Shown piece by piece: positions 32,942 to 41,807 of a stretch of DNA of 64,000 nt; position 1 is the first letter of the stretch; the number at the start of each line of letters is the position of its first letter. Under the pieces are notes generated by a model, which was not told where the DNA came from, made no database searches, and was given only the letters and a program-made list of their open reading frames with translations. This DNA comes from Streptomyces minutiscleroticus (GTDB lineage: Bacteria; Actinomycetota; Actinomycetes; Streptomycetales; Streptomycetaceae). The DNA lies in NCBI RefSeq assembly GCF_014650875.1, contig NZ_BMVU01000033.1, positions 40,930 to 104,929 of the forward strand. Direction: 5' to 3'. The translations under genes and the position numbers were made by a program.

Positions 32942-33519
32942 CCACCTCCCTGCCGCACCAGGCGTCACCGCCGGACGAGCCGCCCCGGCCCCCCGAGAGC
33001 CGGGGCCGCCGGATCCGCCGCCGCGCGCTCACCCTGCTGATCATCGTGCTGCTCATCGGCGTACCGGCCGGCTACCTGGTCATCTCCGCCAACCAGAGCC
33101 GCGACAGCGGCCGGGACAAGGAGGAGAAGTACTCGGCCACCGGCCTCACCGAGGGCTGGCCCTCGCGCGTGCAGCGCCGCCTGTACCGGGTGCCCATTCC
33201 GGGGTACTCGCGGGAGGTCGCGTACTACGAGACGAACAACTGGAAGACCAGTCGCCTCTACGCGCAGTTCCTGACCAGCAACGACGGCCTGGACACGTTC
33301 CTGAAGAACATCGGCTCCAGCCGCGAGGCACTGAAGAAGGACGACATCGCCGTCAGCGCGCGGGACCGCAGGATCGTCGGCTGGGAGTTCACCGGCTCCG
33401 GCCCCTGGTGGGGGCTGACGCACGAGCGCGAGGACCCGGCGCCCACGCAGGACATCGTGGTGAACTGGTCCGACCCCGAGCACCCCATGGTCTACGTGGT
33501 CTCCAGGACGACACCCTGA
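32938..33519 (+). CDS. single-pass membrane protein coupled to the ROK kinase
   Basis: This 193-residue protein starts at the GTG of a GTGA overlap with the ROK gene stop. It has a Pro-rich cytoplasmic N-terminus (about 38 residues), one transmembrane helix (ALTLLIIVLLIGVPAGYLVIS) and an extracellular domain of about 125 residues. The domain holds aromatic and charged residues (YRVPIPGYSREVAYYETNNWKTSRLYAQFLT, WEFTGSGPWWGLTHERE). Similar proteins are common next to streptomycete sugar kinase genes, but I do not recognise a named family. Translational coupling suggests linked production. Confidence 0.75.
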   Translation: MTTSLPHQASPPDEPPRPPESRGRRIRRRALTLLIIVLLIGVPAGYLVISANQSRDSGRDKEEKYSATGLTEGWPSRVQRRLYRVPIPGYSREVAYYETNNWKTSRLYAQFLTSNDGLDTFLKNIGSSREALKKDDIAVSARDRRIVGWEFTGSGPWWGLTHEREDPAPTQDIVVNWSDPEHPMVYVVSRTTP

Positions 33520-33652
33520 GCCGCGTTCCCCCGCCCGCCCGGGCGCCGGAGCCGATTGTCAGACCCCGCCCGTAGAGTCGTGGACGCCGGTGGGAGCCGG
33601 CCGGCGGCCGGCGGACGACCGGCGGGGTCGTGGCGAGGGAGGTGCCGACGGC

Positions 33653-36600
33653 ATGGAGACGGGGACGCGCACGGAGCGGGCGCAGACGACGGACGCGCGA
33701 GGCGCCGCCGGCCGTCCGCCGCGCACGGCCCGCCCGCCCCGCACGGCCGCCCCGGCGTCCGCGACGCCCGCCGTGCCCGGCCCGGCGCCGGGACCGGACG
33801 ACCCCGCGCGTGAGGTGTCCGTGCGGCTGGCCGCCGTCTTCCTGCCCGGGGCGCTGCCCCGTGAGGGGCGGATCGCCTTCTGGGACCCGGACGGCGGCCT
33901 CCTGCCGCCGGACGGACCGGACGAAGGGGACCCGCGGCCGGACGGGCGCGCGAGCGAGGCCGGCGGCGAGGACGGACGGGCCGCGGCACGCGTGACGCTG
34001 ACCGTCGTACGGCGGCACGGGAGCACGCCCCGGCGGAGCACGGCTCCCGCGCTGGTGCTGTCTCTCGACGAGGCCCTGCCCCTGCTCGTCCGGGCCCGGC
34101 ACGACCCCGCCGCCCACCCCGCCACGGCCTGCTGGGGCGCCGCGGCCCTGCACGCGCTGCACCTCCTCGCGCGCGGGCGGCTGCTGCCCGGCCTCACCCC
34201 CGGCGCGTACGACGCCTGGCGCGCCGGACCGCTGGACCCCGACGACGCCGCCCACCTCAAGGCCGTGGCGGCGGCCCTCCCGTACGAGGGGCACGCGGTG
34301 CCGCTGCCCGGCTCCGGCCCGCTCCGGCTTCCCGAGCCGCAGGCGCTGGTCCGCGCCTTCCTGGACGCCGTCGCGGACACGCTGCCCCGCACCGCGGCCG
34401 CGCCCGTCGCCGCCGGGCGCCCCTTCGCGGCCCGCGGGGCCCAGCACCTGCCGGGCGCGTACGACTGGGCCGCCGAGGTGGCCGCCGGCATGGACGCGGG
34501 CGTACGGATCTCACTGCGCCTGGACCTGTCCGGGTTCGAGCTGTTCGACGACGCCGAGGGCGCCCGCCGGGCGGGCACGGCCGTCGTCCAGGTGCACAGC
34601 CTCGCCGACCCCACCCTCGTCGCCGACGCGGCGGCCCTGTGGTCGGGCGAGGCCGACGGCTCCTTCGGGCCGCGCGCCCGTGTCGACGCGGCCCTCGCCG
34701 TCCGCCGCGCCGCCCGGGTCTGGCCGCCCCTGGAGCGCCTTGCCGAGCAGGACGTGCCCGACGTGCTCGCGCTCACCGAGGAGGAGCTGTCCGACCTGCT
34801 CGGCGTCGCCGCGACCCGGCTCGCGGCCGCCGGGGTGGCCGTGCACTGGCCGCGCGACCTGGCGCAGGACCTCTCCGCGACCGCGGTGGTGCGCCCGGCG
34901 CCCGGCTCCGCCACGGACGGCACCGGCTTCTTCGAGAGCGGGGACCTGCTGCAGTTCCGCTGGCAGCTGGCCCTCGGCGGCGACCCGCTCACCGAGGGCG
35001 AGATGGACCGGCTGGCGGAGGCCCACCGCCCGGTCGTCCGGCTGCGGGACCAGTGGGTGCTGGTCGACCCCGCGCTGGTCCGCAAGGCCCGCAAGCGCGA
35101 GCTGGGCCTCCTCGACCCGGTCGACGCCCTCTCCGTGGCGCTCACCGGCACCGCCGAGGTCGACGGCGAGACGGTCGAGGCGGTCCCGGCCGGCGCGCTC
35201 GCCGCCCTGCGCGAGAAGCTCACGGCGGGCCTCGCCCCCGCCGAGCCGCCCCCCGGCCTGCACGCGCAGCTGCGCGACTACCAGCTGCGGGGCCTGGCCT
35301 GGCTGGACCTCATGACCTCGCTCGGCCTCGGCGGCTGCCTCGCCGACGACATGGGACTCGGCAAGACGGTCACCCTCATCGCGCTGCACCTGCGGCGCGC
35401 CCGCCGCGAGCCGACGCTCGTCGTCTGCCCGGCCTCCCTGCTGGGCAACTGGCAGCGCGAGATCACCCGCTTCGCTCCCGGCGTCCCCGTCCGCCGCTTC
35501 CACGGCCCCGCCCGCAGTCTGGACGGCCTCGACGGCGGCTTCGTGCTCACCACGTACGGGACGATGCGCTCGGCGGCGGCCACGCTGGCCGGACAGCCCT
35601 GGGGCATGGTCGTCGCGGACGAGGCCCAGCACGTCAAGAACCCGTACTCGGCGACCGCGAAGGCCCTGCGCACGATCCCGGCCCCGGCCCGCGTGGCCTT
35701 GACCGGCACGCCCGTGGAGAACAACCTCTCCGAGCTGTGGGCCCTGCTCGACTGGACGACCCCGGGGCTGCTCGGGCCGCTGAAGTCCTTCCGGGCCAGG
35801 CACGCGCGCGCCGCCGAGAACGGCGAGGACGAGGAGGCGGTGGCGCGCCTGGCCCGCCTGGTGCGGCCCTTCCTCCTGCGCCGCAGGAAGTCGGACCCGG
35901 GCATCGTCCCCGAGCTGCCGCCCAAGACGGAGACGGACCGCCCGGTGCCCCTCACCCGCGAACAGGCATCCCTGTACGAGGCGGTGGTGCGCGAGTCCCT
36001 GCTCGCGATCGAGTCCAGCGAGGGCATCGCCCGCCGCGGCCTGGTCCTCAAGCTGCTCACCTCGCTCAAGCAGATCTGCGACCACCCCGCGCTGTACCTG
36101 AAGGAGGAGACGCGGGACGTCCCCGCCGCCGCGGTGTCCCGGCTCGCCGCCCGCTCCGGCAAGCTCGCCCTGCTGGACGAACTGCTGGACACGGTGCTCG
36201 CGGAGGACGGCTCGGCCCTCGTGTTCACGCAGTACGTGGGCATGGCCCGGCTGATCGGGGCCCACCTCGCCGCCCGCGCCGTCCCGGTGGAGCTGCTGCA
36301 CGGCGGCACGCCGGTGGCCGACCGCGAGCGCATGGTCGACCGCTTCCAGGACGGGAGGACCCCGGTGCTGGTCCTCTCCCTCAAGGCCGCCGGCACGGGC
36401 CTGAACCTCACGCGCGCGGGCCACGTGGTCCACTTCGACCGCTGGTGGAACCCCGCCGTGGAGGAGCAGGCCACCGACCGCGCCTACCGCATCGGCCAGA
36501 CCCAGCCCGTCCAGGTGCACCGCCTCATCACCGAGGGCACGGTGGAGGACCGCATCACCGAGATGCTGGAGGCGAAGCGGGCCCTGGCCGACGCGATCCT

Positions 36601-36679
36601 CGGTTCGGGCGAGTCGGCCCTCACGGAACTGACGGACCGCGAGCTGTCCGACCTGGTCTCCCTGAGGAGGACGTCGTGA
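33653..36679 (+). CDS. SNF2-family DEAD-like helicase/translocase
   Basis: This protein of 1008 residues starts at ATG 33653, with a GAGGGAGGTG ribosome binding site. The N-terminal 500 residues are an actinobacterial extension with an SNF2-associated beta/alpha region. The helicase core follows: motif I DDMGLGKT (Lys571), VVCPASLLGNWQREI (Ia), motif II VADEAQHVKN (Asp656), ALTGTPVENNLSELWALLDW, then helicase C domain with VFTQYVGMARLIGAHL, LSLKAAGTGLNLT and RAYRIGQTQPVQVHRL. The RIGQ-type ending is the usual Swi2/Snf2 sign. It is a DNA-dependent ATPase that remodels DNA-protein complexes. It is directly coupled (GTGA overlap) to the SWIM-zinc gene. Confidence 0.92.
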   Translation: METGTRTERAQTTDARGAAGRPPRTARPPRTAAPASATPAVPGPAPGPDDPAREVSVRLAAVFLPGALPREGRIAFWDPDGGLLPPDGPDEGDPRPDGRASEAGGEDGRAAARVTLTVVRRHGSTPRRSTAPALVLSLDEALPLLVRARHDPAAHPATACWGAAALHALHLLARGRLLPGLTPGAYDAWRAGPLDPDDAAHLKAVAAALPYEGHAVPLPGSGPLRLPEPQALVRAFLDAVADTLPRTAAAPVAAGRPFAARGAQHLPGAYDWAAEVAAGMDAGVRISLRLDLSGFELFDDAEGARRAGTAVVQVHSLADPTLVADAAALWSGEADGSFGPRARVDAALAVRRAARVWPPLERLAEQDVPDVLALTEEELSDLLGVAATRLAAAGVAVHWPRDLAQDLSATAVVRPAPGSATDGTGFFESGDLLQFRWQLALGGDPLTEGEMDRLAEAHRPVVRLRDQWVLVDPALVRKARKRELGLLDPVDALSVALTGTAEVDGETVEAVPAGALAALREKLTAGLAPAEPPPGLHAQLRDYQLRGLAWLDLMTSLGLGGCLADDMGLGKTVTLIALHLRRARREPTLVVCPASLLGNWQREITRFAPGVPVRRFHGPARSLDGLDGGFVLTTYGTMRSAAATLAGQPWGMVVADEAQHVKNPYSATAKALRTIPAPARVALTGTPVENNLSELWALLDWTTPGLLGPLKSFRARHARAAENGEDEEAVARLARLVRPFLLRRRKSDPGIVPELPPKTETDRPVPLTREQASLYEAVVRESLLAIESSEGIARRGLVLKLLTSLKQICDHPALYLKEETRDVPAAAVSRLAARSGKLALLDELLDTVLAEDGSALVFTQYVGMARLIGAHLAARAVPVELLHGGTPVADRERMVDRFQDGRTPVLVLSLKAAGTGLNLTRAGHVVHFDRWWNPAVEEQATDRAYRIGQTQPVQVHRLITEGTVEDRITEMLEAKRALADAILGSGESALTELTDRELSDLVSLRRTS

Positions 36680-39525
36680 CGATCCGGGCCGGCCGCGACG
36701 GCGGCGGTGACAGCGGCATGGAGCGGCGGACGGAGGAGGAGCCCCGCCCGGACGGCGGGCGCCACCCGGGCGGCGGGGCCCGTCCGGGAGACGCGGCCCG
36801 GCGCGCCCTGCGGGAGGCGAGGCGCGGAGCGGCGCCGACGGAGGCGCGTACACCGGCGACCGCCGCACCCGAGTCCGGAACCGACGCCGACGCCGACGCG
36901 GAGACGGGGCACGGCGCCCCGGACGGCGCGGGCGGCGCGGCTCAGGGGAAGCGGCCGGGGGACGTGGCGCGGGAGGCCCTGCGCCGCGCGGCCGGGAGGA
37001 GAAGGCGCGCGTACGGCGGAGGCGCGGCCGGCGGGGACGGGCCCGCGGGCGAGGCGACGGACGGCGGGAGCGCATCCGCCCGGGAGAACGGACCGGCGGC
37101 CGGCCACGCCCCCGCCCCCGTGTCCGGAACGGATTCCGGAGCCGGGCCCGCGGCGGGTCCGACGGACGCTACGGCGTCGGAGAACGCGTCGGGTCCGGCG
37201 GACGCGGCGGCTCCGGCCGGGGCGGCGGGCACGGCCGGGGCGACGGCTCCGACCGGTCCGGCGCCCGCGCCGCGCCCGGGCGACGTGGCCCGGGAGGCGC
37301 TGAGGGCCGCCCGGGACGACGCGGAGAGGGCGCGGAAGGCCGCGTCGGAGCGAGGAGCGGAAGGGCACGGGCGTACGGGACGGCGCGGGCCGGGAGCCGC
37401 CGGGAGGCGGGAGGCCGCCGGCCGTACGCACCCGGGCCCGCGCGTACGCCCGGACGCGGACACGGATGCGTACGCACACGTGTCCCCGGACAGGGGCGCG
37501 GACACGGGCACCCGCCCGGACGCGCCGGAAGGCTCAGGCACGCCGGAAGGCTCGGGCACGCCGGAAGGCCCGGGCGCGCCGGAGCGCCGGGCCGCCGCCG
37601 GCCGCGTCCGTACGGTGGCGGACGGCTTGGGCGCGGCCTTCGCCCTGCCCACCCCCGCCGCGGACGACGCGCCTGCCGTGGGCGGCGAGGGGACACCTCC
37701 GCCGTCCGCGTCCACCACCGGTGGCGAGGTGGCACCGTCCGGGTCCGCCACCAAGGGCGAGGCGGCACCGTCCGCGTCCGCCGCGGGCAGCGAGGGGACA
37801 GCGTCGTCGTCCGAGCCCACGACCCGCCGCGAGGCGGCACCGTCCGGGTCCGCCGCCAGGGGCGGGGTGACACCGTCTCCGTCCGCGTCCGCCGTGGGCG
37901 GCGAGGGGACACCTCCGCCGTCCGGGCCCACGACCGGCGGTGAGACGGCACCGTTCCGGTCCGCGTCCACCGCCGAGGGCGAGGGGGCGCCGTCCGGGTC
38001 CGCCGCCAGGGGCGGGGTGGCACCGTCTCCGTCCGCGTCCGCCGCCGGAGGCGAGAGGACACCGTACGTGCCCGCCGCCGACGGCGAGGGGGCACCGTCC
38101 GCACCTGCCGCCACCGGCAGGACGGCATCGTCCCAGTCCGCGCCCACCGCGCCCACCGCGCCCGTCGAGCCGGACCGCAGGAGCGTCGGCGGGGCGGTGG
38201 CGTCCCGGCCGCGCCCCCTTCCCGTCTCCATGGCCGCGCCCGGCCGGGACGGCGACCTGCGCCGGACCTTCCCGGCCTGCCTGCCGCGGGACCCGTCGGC
38301 GGACGGGGTCGCCGACACCTGGTGGGGCAACGCGTGGGTGACCGCCCTGGAGGAGGGCGCGCTGGACGCGGCACGGCTCGCGCGCGGGCGGACGTACGCG
38401 TGGCAGGGCCACGTCGACGCCATCACCGTCACGCCGGGACTCGTGCTGGCGTACGTGCGCGGCAGCCGGGCCCGGCCCTACCGCGTGCAGATCCGTCTGC
38501 GGACGCTGTCCGACGCCGACTGGGACCGCTTCCTCGACGCCGCCGCCGAGCGGCCGGGCCACATCGCGGCCCTGCTCGACAAGGAGCTGCCCCACTCGCT
38601 CGCCGACTGCGGGGCCGCCCTGCTCCCCGGCCCCGGCGACCTCGCCGCCCGGTGCAGCTGCCCCGACTCCGGGCACCCCTGCAAGCACGCGGCCGCCGTC
38701 TGCTACCAGACCGCGCGGCTGCTGGACCAGGACCCCTTCGTCCTCCTGCTGCTGCGCGGCCGGGGCGAGCGCGAGCTGATCGACGCGCTGTCCCGCCGCA
38801 ACGCCGCCTGGACCGCCCGTTCGGCCAGGGACGCGGACTCCGCCCGCGCCGAGGACGACGGGGAGGGACCGGTCCTGCCCGGCGTGCGCGCCCGCGACGC
38901 CCTCGCGCCTCGTACGCCGCCGCCCCTGCCCCCGCCGCTGCCCGCGCCGGCCCGTCCCGGGCCCCCGCCGGCCCTGCCCGCGTCGCCGGGCGGCCCCGAC
39001 CCGTTCGCGCTCGACCAGCTGGCCACCGACGCGGCCGCCCGCGCGCACGCCTTGCTGACGACGGGCCGCGACCCGCTCGCCGGGCTGACGCTCTGGCAGG
39101 ACGCCGTACGGCTCGCCGCGGCCCGCCCCGGTTCCGGTCTCACCGCCGCCACCCGGGGCCTGTACTCCGCGCTGGCCTCCGCCGCCGGACGCACCACGGC
39201 CGAGCTGGCGCGCGCGGTCGCCGCCTGGCGGCAGGGGGGACTGGAGGGCCTCGCCGTCCTGGAGGAGGAGTGGGACCCGCCGGCCGGCCGCTTCGACCGG
39301 GCGCGCCCCCTCCTCCTGGCGGCCGACCTCCCGGCCTTCCGCCCCCGGCACAACCGCCTCACCCACCCGTACGGCCACGCACAGCTGCGCCTGGGCCGGG
39401 ACGGGCTCTGGTACGCGTACGAGTCGGAGCCGGGCCGGGAGGACTGGTGGCCGCGCGGCACCCCCGACCCCGACCCGGTCGGCGCCCTCACGGATCTGGG
39501 CCTCGCGGACGGCGGCGGGACATGA
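36676..39525 (+). CDS. SWIM zinc-finger protein with repeat-rich linker
   Basis: This 949-residue protein starts with GTG 36676 in the SNF2 stop (GTGA). Residues 1-500 are low-complexity and hold three copies of the 11-residue motif RPGDVAREALR (near residues 36, 93 and 200) and a run of about twelve 11-14-residue repeats (about 335-480). The conserved part starts with RRTFPACLPRDP and DTWWGNAWVTALEEGALD. The SWIM zinc motif is CSC-x6-CKH at Cys660, Cys662, Cys669 and His671. A C-terminal helical domain ends with HPYGHAQLRLGRDGLWYAYE. SWIM domains bind DNA or protein and pair with SNF2 ATPases in bacteria. It probably targets the helicase. Confidence 0.87.
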   Translation: MTIRAGRDGGGDSGMERRTEEEPRPDGGRHPGGGARPGDAARRALREARRGAAPTEARTPATAAPESGTDADADAETGHGAPDGAGGAAQGKRPGDVAREALRRAAGRRRRAYGGGAAGGDGPAGEATDGGSASARENGPAAGHAPAPVSGTDSGAGPAAGPTDATASENASGPADAAAPAGAAGTAGATAPTGPAPAPRPGDVAREALRAARDDAERARKAASERGAEGHGRTGRRGPGAAGRREAAGRTHPGPRVRPDADTDAYAHVSPDRGADTGTRPDAPEGSGTPEGSGTPEGPGAPERRAAAGRVRTVADGLGAAFALPTPAADDAPAVGGEGTPPPSASTTGGEVAPSGSATKGEAAPSASAAGSEGTASSSEPTTRREAAPSGSAARGGVTPSPSASAVGGEGTPPPSGPTTGGETAPFRSASTAEGEGAPSGSAARGGVAPSPSASAAGGERTPYVPAADGEGAPSAPAATGRTASSQSAPTAPTAPVEPDRRSVGGAVASRPRPLPVSMAAPGRDGDLRRTFPACLPRDPSADGVADTWWGNAWVTALEEGALDAARLARGRTYAWQGHVDAITVTPGLVLAYVRGSRARPYRVQIRLRTLSDADWDRFLDAAAERPGHIAALLDKELPHSLADCGAALLPGPGDLAARCSCPDSGHPCKHAAAVCYQTARLLDQDPFVLLLLRGRGERELIDALSRRNAAWTARSARDADSARAEDDGEGPVLPGVRARDALAPRTPPPLPPPLPAPARPGPPPALPASPGGPDPFALDQLATDAAARAHALLTTGRDPLAGLTLWQDAVRLAAARPGSGLTAATRGLYSALASAAGRTTAELARAVAAWRQGGLEGLAVLEEEWDPPAGRFDRARPLLLAADLPAFRPRHNRLTHPYGHAQLRLGRDGLWYAYESEPGREDWWPRGTPDPDPVGALTDLGLADGGGT
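37678..38115. repeat. in-frame minisatellite in the SWIM-protein gene
   Basis: Units of about 33-42 bp coding GGEGAPSGSA-type peptides recur about twelve times. A pair such as GGEGTPPPSASTT recurs as GGEGTPPPSGPTT, and APSGSAARGGV occurs twice, so the DNA expanded by block duplication. All unit lengths are multiples of 3 and the frame stays open. Confidence 0.8.
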
Positions 39526-39657
39526 CCCGCGCGATCCACTCCACGGCCCGCGCGCCCCACCGCCCGCGCGCCCCGCGCCCACGACCCGTGATGTGGCGGG
39601 AACGTGCAGGCGGCGTGGACAGGGAGGGCCCATGTCGGGAGCCCCGGGAGCGGAAGT

Positions 39658-39663
39658 TAGCTT
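39658..39663 (+). promoter_or_regulatory. -10 hexamer of the pcaL leaderless promoter
   Basis: TAGCTT ends 6 nt before GTG 39670 and no Shine-Dalgarno sequence is seen, as for other leaderless candidates in this window. Confidence 0.45.
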
Positions 39664-39669
39664 GGTGCG

Positions 39670-40983
39670 GTGAGTGAGACGAAGTCCCCTGCCCTCCAGT
39701 ACCGGTTCGACGGACGGGAAGACGCCCCGGTCATCGTCCTCGGACCGTCGCTCGGCACCACCTGGCACATGTGGGACCGGCAGGTCCCCGAACTGGCGAA
39801 GCACTGGCGGGTCCTCCGGTTCGACCTGCCCGGCCACGGCGGGGCCCCGGCGTACCCGGCCGGTTCGGTGACCGACCTGGCCGAGCGGCTGCTCGGCACG
39901 CTCGACGGGCTCGGCGTGCAGCGCTTCGGCTACGCGGGCTGCTCCCTCGGCGGCGCGATCGGCGCCGAGCTGGCCCTGCGCCACCCCGAGCGCATCGCCT
40001 CACTCGCGCTCATCGCCGCCTCGCCCCGCTTCGGCACGGCCGACGAGTTCCGCCAGCGCGGCGTGATCGTGCGGACCAACGGCCTGGACCCGATCGCGCG
40101 CTCGTCCCCGGAGCGCTGGTTCACCGCCGGGTTCGCCGCGAACCAGCCGGCGATCACCGAGTGGGCCGTGCAGATGGTGCGCACCACCGACCCCGGCTGC
40201 TACATCGCCGCCTGCGAGGCGCTGGCCGCCTTCGACATCCGTGCCGAACTCACCCGCATCGGGGTGCCGACCCTCGTCCTGGTCGGTTCGGAGGACCAGG
40301 TCACCGGCCCCGCCGAGGCGCGCACCCTGGTCGCCGGGATACCGGACGCGCGGCTCGCGGTCGTGCCCGGCGCCTCGCACCTGGTGCCCGTGGAACAGCC
40401 GGGCGCGGTCACCGACCTGCTGGTCCGTCACTTCTCCACCGCCTGGCAGCCCGCGTACGACTCGTCCACCGGCCAGATCGCGATGCCGCCCCAGGCGGCC
40501 TCCCCGATCAAGCCGGTGCCGGCCTCCCCGGCCCAGATGACCGGGCCCGTCGCCGCGATCGCCCCGGCCGCCGCGCAGCCCGAGGCCGTGGCCGTGGGGC
40601 GCCCGGACCCGTATGACGCGGGCGTCAAGGTGCGCCGCGAGGTGCTGGGCGACGCGCACGTGGACCAGGAGCTGGCCGCGGCCGACGACTTCTCCGGCGA
40701 CTTCCAGGAGCTCCTGACCCGCTACGCGTGGGGGGAGGTCTGGAACCGGCCGGGGCTCGACCGGCGCTCCCGCAGCTGTGTCACGCTCACCGCGCTCGTC
40801 GCGGGCGGCCACCTGGAGGAACTGGCCTTCCACACCCGCGCCGCCCTGCGCAACGGCCTCACGCCGGTGGAGATCAAGGAGGTCCTGCTGCACGCGGCCG
40901 TCTACTGCGGCGTCCCGGCCGCGGGCAGCGCCTTCAAGGTGGCCCAGCAGGTCATCCGCGAGGAGACCACGCCCCAGGAGTGA
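39670..40983 (+). CDS. pcaL: fused 3-oxoadipate enol-lactonase / 4-carboxymuconolactone decarboxylase
   Basis: This 437-residue protein joins two enzymes of the protocatechuate branch of the beta-ketoadipate pathway. Residues 1-260 are an alpha/beta-hydrolase (PcaD-like) with LGTTWHMWDRQ, the nucleophile Ser92 in GCSLGGA, and SHLVPVEQP with the catalytic His. After a Pro/Ala-rich linker, residues 310-435 are a PcaC-like carboxymuconolactone decarboxylase (YDAGVKVRREVLGDAHVD, the RSRSCVTLTALVAGGHLEEL block, EVLLHAAVYCGVPAAG). PcaL fusions occur in actinobacteria and normally lie in a pca operon. None of the other pca genes is in this window, so the enzyme may act in a dispersed pathway. Confidence 0.92.
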   Translation: MSETKSPALQYRFDGREDAPVIVLGPSLGTTWHMWDRQVPELAKHWRVLRFDLPGHGGAPAYPAGSVTDLAERLLGTLDGLGVQRFGYAGCSLGGAIGAELALRHPERIASLALIAASPRFGTADEFRQRGVIVRTNGLDPIARSSPERWFTAGFAANQPAITEWAVQMVRTTDPGCYIAACEALAAFDIRAELTRIGVPTLVLVGSEDQVTGPAEARTLVAGIPDARLAVVPGASHLVPVEQPGAVTDLLVRHFSTAWQPAYDSSTGQIAMPPQAASPIKPVPASPAQMTGPVAAIAPAAAQPEAVAVGRPDPYDAGVKVRREVLGDAHVDQELAAADDFSGDFQELLTRYAWGEVWNRPGLDRRSRSCVTLTALVAGGHLEELAFHTRAALRNGLTPVEIKEVLLHAAVYCGVPAAGSAFKVAQQVIREETTPQE

Positions 40984-41045
40984 CGGCGTTCGTGCCCTCC
41001 GGCACTCCCCGCCCCCGTCCGCCGGGGCGGGGGCAGGATGGAGCC

Positions 41046-41681
41046 ATGAAGCTCACGAAGAAGTCGCATGCCTGTGTCCGCCTGGAGAAGGACGGCCGCA
41101 CCCTCGTCGTCGACCCGGGCGGTTTCAGCGAGGAGGACGCGGCGGTCGGCGCGGACGCGATCCTGGTCACGCACGAGCATCCGGACCACTTCGACGAGGG
41201 GCGGCTGCGGGTGGGCCTGGAGGCGAACCCGGCCGCCGAGATCTGGACGCTGAAATCGGTGGCGGAGCGGCTCGCGGCGGCGTTCCCGGGGCGGGTGCAC
41301 ACCGTCGGCCACGGCGACACGTTCACCGCCGCCGGGTTCGACGTGCAGGTGCACGGCGAGCTGCACGCGGTCATCCACCCGGACATCCCGCGCATCACCA
41401 ACGTCGGCTACCTGATCGACGGCGGCCGCGTCTTCCACCCGGGTGACGCGTTCACCGTCCCGGACCGGCCGGTGGAGACGCTGATGCTCCCGGTCATGGC
41501 CCCCTGGAACAAGATCTCCGAGGTCATCGACTACGTACGCGAGGTCAGGCCGCAGCGCGCGTACGACGTCCACGACGCCCTCCTCGCCGACCTGGCGCGC
41601 CCGGTCTACGACCGCCAGATCGGTGCGCTGGGCGGCACGGAGCACCTCCGGCTGGCCCCGGGCTCCTCCACCGACCTCTGA
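41046..41681 (+). CDS. MBL-fold (UlaG-like) metal-dependent hydrolase
   Basis: This 211-residue protein of the UlaG/RomA-like metallo-beta-lactamase fold has GRTLVVDPGGFSEED, the metal motif THEHPDHFD (H-x-H-x-D-H), VHGELHAVIHPD and the later YLIDGGRVFHPGDAFTVP with the metal-bridging Asp. HDAL near the end supplies another His. Such cytosolic enzymes hydrolyse phosphoester, lactone or related bonds. The substrate of this subgroup is not known. The start ATG at 41046 follows GGAG. It is 62 bp after pcaL, on the same strand. Confidence 0.85.
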   Translation: MKLTKKSHACVRLEKDGRTLVVDPGGFSEEDAAVGADAILVTHEHPDHFDEGRLRVGLEANPAAEIWTLKSVAERLAAAFPGRVHTVGHGDTFTAAGFDVQVHGELHAVIHPDIPRITNVGYLIDGGRVFHPGDAFTVPDRPVETLMLPVMAPWNKISEVIDYVREVRPQRAYDVHDALLADLARPVYDRQIGALGGTEHLRLAPGSSTDL

Positions 41682-41794
41682 GCCGCGCCGGTGGCCCACC
41701 GCCCCGCCGGCCCGCGCAGGCGATCCGCGTCGGCGGCCGGAGGGCGGGGACGCGCGCCCCGGCCCTCCGGCCGTCCGTTGTCGCACCCGCCGGG

Positions 41795-41800
41795 TAGGTT
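41795..41800 (+). promoter_or_regulatory. -10 hexamer of the xthA leaderless promoter
   Basis: TAGGTT ends 7 nt before ATG 41808, so the transcript likely begins at the start codon. Confidence 0.5.
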
Positions 41801-41807
41801 GTGGTCC

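Noticed and set aside
33590..33652. Upstream start for the SNF2 gene
   Set aside because: The strong GAGGGAGGTG site precedes ATG 33653, and the extra 21 codons are low complexity.
39670..40983. Complete protocatechuate operon
   Set aside because: Only the PcaL fusion is present; neighbours are an MBL hydrolase and exonuclease III.
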